From Volvox africanus (Eukaryota; Chlorophyta; Chlorophyceae; Chlamydomonadales; Volvocaceae): a DNA stretch of 64,000 nt. The stretch covers positions 186,001 through 250,000 of the forward strand of contig BSDZ01000011.1 in assembly GCA_030268105.1 (NCBI GenBank), read 5' to 3'. Position 1 is the stretch's first letter. Each line of letters begins with the position of its first letter. Both the position numbers and the translations under genes were made by a program. This document shows positions 60,001 to 64,000 of this stretch, one piece after another. The notes beneath the pieces were generated by a model, which saw only the letters and a program-made list of their open reading frames with translations, ran no database searches and was not told where the DNA came from.

Positions 60001-63000
60001 CCCTCGAGGAGCCGAATGAGGTGAGATAAAGAATATTTGTATTCAGAGACAGCTGGGCAAAGTCCTAACTTTGCAGGAGGAAGAAGATACAAAATCTTAG
60101 TTCAGAACGAATAAGGACAACAGCGGTACATAAAAACGACCATGTCACAATGAGATACTGATTCATGATGGCTCCCCTTCCTGAACCTCCCTCAACCTGA
60201 TGGCTGGCCAACCTGAACCTCCCTCAACCTGATGGCTGGCCAACCTGAGTGACTGCTTGGTATGCTGTCTCAGCGCCTTGATCAGCACTCCCCGACCATA
60301 CTCGTACAGGTAGATGACCCCTGCATCATTAGAGGCCGCCAGCAGCTTGCCATCAGCCGACCAGCTGACGGAGTAGAGGATGCCCTCGGCCCCCAGCAGC
60401 AGCTTCACACAGCGGGCGGTGCGCACGTCCCACACCTGCACGTGGGGAGGAGGGTGGATTGCGAAAAAAACAACGGACCGGGTCGAAGGTGTGAATAAAA
60501 ATACACGTGTTAGCAAGGGCAAGGGCAAGGGCAAGGAACGGAGGGCTAGGTCAAGTGTTGGCTAGGGCAAGTGAGGAGGAGAGGAGCGGAATGGAAGGGG
60601 ACCAACCCTGAAGGCTAGCCAGGTGTCCTTCTCATGGAGTATCGTACACACGTACACACACAGCACAATCTTATGGGGCAGGTGGCCGTGACCAACATGA
60701 AGGACGGCGAAAATAATACGAAAAACATGGCAGCTCCAAGCCGTCATCAGCAACAACCAGATGGATTTGGGGCAGAGGTCCAAATTATTTGATGACGAGG
60801 TACGGAGCTTAGCGATCTGCGTTCGACGTACAGTGTCAAGTCAAGTACTGGGAGCGGAATACAAACCAGCCCCTAGGTTTGGGTTTGGGGCCAGATCTGA
60901 GACGCGCTGCCCAACTCTGCGCCTGCCACCCGCTGCCCGCTGCCCAGGCCCCCCCCATCCGCCTGGCTCTGTGCAAGGCCACACAACCCGCCAATTCACA
61001 TCCGCCATCCCCGGCGCCATTACCCCGTTAGCCGCTCTTTGCATCTTTGAGCTCATCTATTTTGAAAACTAACAAAACAACCCTAGTTTTGTTCGCTGGG
61101 GTGAAAACGGCCCCCAGCCCCTCACCCGAACTGAGGAGTCGAAGCTGGCTGTGGCAAACATGTTGGGATCTGTCGTGCAGAAGCGGCAGTCGAACACCGT
61201 TTCCGTATGACCACCCTCCTGCCGCCACAGCACCTGCTGAGAATCCAGATCGTAAGAAAAAATTGCACCGTCGCTGAATGACACCAGCACCGCTGTACGC
61301 GGCTTGCCCATTGCTGCAGCGTCCCCGTTGCCATTGCCGGCGCCAGCGCCATTCGTTATTGTCGCCATTGTGCTCTTCATCAAGGCGAAGCACTGCACCA
61401 GACCTCCACCCAGTTTGATCAATCGCTGAGGCTGCGGCTGGCTGACGTTCCAAAGCTGCAGGGCGCCAGATCGGCTGGAGGAAAGTAAGAAATTGCCCGG
61501 CTGAGACGGCAGGAACTGCGCAAAGCGTGACGCTGTCGCTGGCTGCTTACCATACGACAACACGACCTCGTTCGTGGTAGTGTCGTACAACGCCATGACC
61601 CCGGAGCGGCCTACGATGAGCAGCAGGCCGTTGCAGGCCAGCGGCTCCCAGCATACTGTGCTGGGGGGCCCGATGCCGGCAAGGCCAGCGGCGGGGCCAC
61701 CGCTGCCGCTGAAAACCGACTGCGCTGCGGCCGTATCTGGCAGCGTTATTGTGCGCAGCTCTCCACGGACAGCGAGGCCTGATGGCTCTAGCTCCAAGAT
61801 AAAGATCCGGGAGTCTGCGGTTGCGACAGCGATGAGCGTCGAGCCGGCAGCAGTGCCAGGTCCGCCGCTGCTGCCGCCACCACCGCACTGGTCCATCGCG
61901 GTGATGGGAGCACTCACATCCCGCAGCGACACCCAACGACCAGTAACCTCCCCGCCGCCATCGCCACCCGGCCCCCGGGCGTTCCGGAGGCGCATAAGCA
62001 TGGAACGCGGTATGGACTGCGGCCGCGATGACAACGGTGGTGATGATGGCTGCGGTGGCGGTGCTGCGGCGACACCATTGGCACTGCTGACGCTGTGCAC
62101 GTTACCTATGCCGCTGCGGCCATGGCTACTGCCGTTTGCATGGCCCTGCGCCCCAGCATCCGCCGCTCCCGTAAAGTCCCAGGCCACCACGCACGAACCA
62201 ATTGCCAGGAGGAGGACGCCGGGGTTGGTGCGGTGCCTGCGGGCAGTGATGGAGAGGAAAACAAGAGTGTGTATGTAGAGTACGGGACGGAATACAATAA
62301 TACCCCGATAGTATTCGTGAAATAATGAGCCTTAGGACAGAGCTGACGGCCGGAAGAGCTAGCCCCAGAACGGAGCGCCCAAAGTTGGTGATCGGATGGG
62401 GGATGAGCAGCCAGAATCAGCACACGGCAGAGCCAACCGGCCTCGGGCAATATAGTAACCTCGGGCACATATGGGAGGAAATGGGACCAGTCTGGCCAGT
62501 CACGCTGTGAGCGTCTAGAAAATAAAGGGAATCAATCCATCGATCAATCCATCGATTGTAAATGTGAAGTGCACATGCAAGCGTATACACCGCTAGAGTT
62601 GAGTCCCCCGGAGGTTAGTTATTTAAGCTTCTCAAAGCAGTACCAGGGTATCGTGTATTCACCCACCCCTCCCTGGCAGCACAGCTATAGCAGCGGTGCG
62701 AGGGCGGCCGCGACGACGACCCAGAACAGCATTCGTTCCAGCATCCGGGCCGCATCCGGCAAACTGGGGCTGCATGTCGTGGCATGACAGCGCAGTCATG
62801 TTTCCTTGTCATTTCCAACTAGGCCAGCAGCCGCCTCCCTCAGCCACCTCAGCGTCCGGGCGTGGGGGGTTCGGTCAGCAGCCAACATCTGCAGCTGCAT
62901 CCGGCGTCGAGTTCCAGGACCTGCCTCTGGCATCTGGTGAAGCTGCATCCTTCAATTACAACCAAAGGATAACATCTCGCCCTCGATGCCTGCACTTGGC

Positions 63001-64000
63001 CTCTGCCTCGGACGTCCCTTCCCTTAACCAGCAGCAAGGGACTCCCCTAAGCCCCCTTCAAGTAATAGGGCCCACGTGGGGACACTCGGACTCCAGCTGT
63101 CTCTAATCATCAATCATCACCGGTGTTTGGGTGACTGTAGTCGATTCGCTGCCCATGCACAACTCCTGGACCCAGCCCCGGTTCCTCGCCCGCGAAAGCT
63201 CTAAATCTGTGAAGAATTGCCAGTGCCACTGGGCCACCGCTGCACGGCGCTGCTATCAGCGGGGTCCGTTACCTGAAGCGTGCCTAAGGCCGCTTCCGGC
63301 AGCATGGTCTTGGTTCAGCCTGTCCCCAGCGTACCATCGTCACACTTCCTGATAGCCTGCCCCTTTGCTAGCCAGGTCGTCACATGAACGGCCTTGCCCC
63401 TGTCCCTGCCTCTGCCAATACCTCAGGCTCACTGCGACACCCCTCCGGCGGCATCTGCCCTTCACGTGTGATCCCCGACTCGAGCAAGCCCGAGTTTGGA
63501 GATGACCTCATATGCCTTACCCACCATTCAATGATAGTGGCCTTTCCTTTCGGGCTCGGATAGCTGACCCGACAAACAATAAGCTCCGTATCCACGTCGT
63601 ACACCCGTATCTCCTGTACCGCCACACAAGCATTCCAAGCAGGATTCAAATCATGCGCCCAGGCCGTGGAAATACGGTGAGGACAATGCTCAATCCAACC
63701 CCTAGGGGTCCACGGTAAGGTAGGGGGAAGCAAGCGGGCCGTCATGTCGTGCCCAGCCTCCCCTTCTCCGCATATACCATCAGAAGCGCGTTGCGTCCGT
63801 TTACAAAGGTACTCACTTGGTTGCTGATTGCACACGCGAGCAAATTTGAGTCGAAGGGGGACAAGGCAAGGGCAGATAGACGCTCCTCGTGCTTGGCGAG
63901 GATAGCTAGAGGCAGGTATGTGATTGAGGAGTAGACATAAACGGCCAATGAGCTCATGTACGCAAATTTATCGACGCCCACAGCAATAGTCTGCACGTGG
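48993..64000 (-). CDS. WDR17: WDR17 orthologue (WD40 propellers plus alpha-solenoid), 5' end beyond window
   Basis: Exons: 63817-64000 (partial), 63521-63613, 62460-62514 (tentative), 61126-62236, 60245-60435, 59463-59708, 59193-59304, 58655-58727, 58027-58220, 57548-57728, 56650-56915, 55471-55689, 52089-53510, 51174-51490, 50627-50777, 50050-50205 and 48993-49604. All junctions from 61126 downstream join in phase; an exon between 62.5 and 63.5 kb is missing. Blocks match human WDR17 in order: FAYMSSLAVYVYSS; GGHTETVFDCRF; NDHHADVYGIACHPRRPF; GNVEHCCELLAEVGDWERAL; YLGALLALEQGY; and the C-terminal SPLGTG just before TGA 48993. Repeated WD endings (VWDVR, LFVWDV, RVWDVS) mark the propellers; exons 56.9-49 kb form helical repeats. 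Propeller-plus-solenoid design recalls coatomer and IFT subunits, but the molecular role is not established. About 1.9 thousand residues versus about 1.3 thousand in human, the excess being Gly/Ser/Ala-rich inserts, chiefly in the 1,422-nt exon. One intron holds a 28S fragment. Confidence 0.93.
53931..55355 (-). pseudogene. Decayed 28S (LSU) rRNA gene fragment inside a WDR17 intron
   Basis: About 1,425 bp, colinear with the middle of nuclear 28S rRNA, lying on the minus strand like the host gene. On + one reads the antisense of highly conserved 28S blocks: GTCACTAATTAGATGACGAG, AGAGCACTGGGCAGAAATCA, TACCAGTTCTGAGTTGA, CATTTTGCCGACTTCCCTT, ACTACCACCAAGATCTGCAC, TTACCAAAAATGGCCCACTT and ACTTCGGAGGGAACCAGCTA. 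Similarity stops abruptly at both ends. The core carries changes functional rRNA would not tolerate: an extra TATA in GAGTCATATATAGTTACTCC, an extra A in CCCCTTAGTCCG, an extra GG after GAGTTGA, and a ~12-bp duplication of AGCTATCCTCC near 55.29 kb. It is therefore a pseudogene, not an rDNA unit. It sits between the exons at 55471-55689 and 52089-53510. Confidence 0.93.
60180..60243. repeat. Two tandem 32-bp units at a WDR17 5' splice site
   Basis: The unit beginning CCTGAACCTCCCTCAACCTG occurs twice head to tail (60180-60211 and 60212-60243), abutting the donor of the exon ending at 60245. Each unit junction on the minus strand recreates TCAG|GTTGGCC, so a second identical donor context lies 32 nt into the intron. 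Confidence 0.9.

Noticed and set aside
1..64000. CRISPR array, bacterial operon, provirus or autonomous transposon
   Set aside because: No spaced direct repeats with unique spacers, no ribosome-binding-site-led gene strings, and no reverse transcriptase, integrase, transposase or capsid motifs were seen.

Overview
This is eukaryotic nuclear DNA, most likely from a volvocine green alga (Volvox/Chlamydomonas relatives). Evidence: genes cut into many short exons with GT-AG introns; proteins whose recognisable domains are interrupted by long Ala/Gly/Ser/Pro/Gln-rich segments; TGTAA motifs downstream of several stop codons; proteins of plant/algal type (DUF506, VAMP7/VAMP72) beside one shared with animals (WDR17); and dense microsatellites. 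There are no operons or bacterial features. The species cannot be named from sequence alone. Exon coordinates were read by eye from splice consensus, reading-frame phase and remembered family alignments, so individual boundaries may be off by a few codons.

Layout. 1-3.6 kb: no secure gene, only a weak multi-exon candidate on +. 3.65-7.48 kb (+): long uninterrupted ORF for a Q/P-rich protein with a multi-pass C-terminus. 7.5-11.5 kb: 3' region and intergenic DNA, including an AT-rich island. 11.5-13.8 kb (+): complete 7-exon VAMP7-like R-SNARE. 13.8-18.65 kb: mostly unassigned, with a weak minus-strand candidate. 18.65-22.98 kb (-): DUF506 (PDDEXK_6) protein with a very long low-complexity tail. 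23-27.2 kb: intergenic, with one copy of a dispersed repeat. 27.2-41.4 kb (-): about 20-exon gene for a membrane-anchored class-3 lipase; its introns hold a ~494-bp (CCCT)n array and the second copy of the dispersed repeat. 41.4-44.3 kb: intergenic. 44.3-45.17 kb (+): proline-rich protein with an unrecognised C-terminal domain. 45.2-49 kb: intergenic, with a purine tract. 49-64 kb (-): WDR17 orthologue (WD40 propellers plus alpha-solenoid), running off the right edge; one intron carries a decayed ~1.4-kb 28S rRNA fragment in the sense orientation.

The genes do not form a pathway. Loose themes are membrane traffic (VAMP7), lipid hydrolysis at a membrane (lipase) and a coatomer/IFT-like WD40-solenoid protein (WDR17). 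The most unusual items are the intronic 28S pseudogene, the lipase whose catalytic GHSLGG motif is split by an intron carrying a giant G-rich repeat, the DUF506 protein with its large tail, and the unclassified proline-rich protein.
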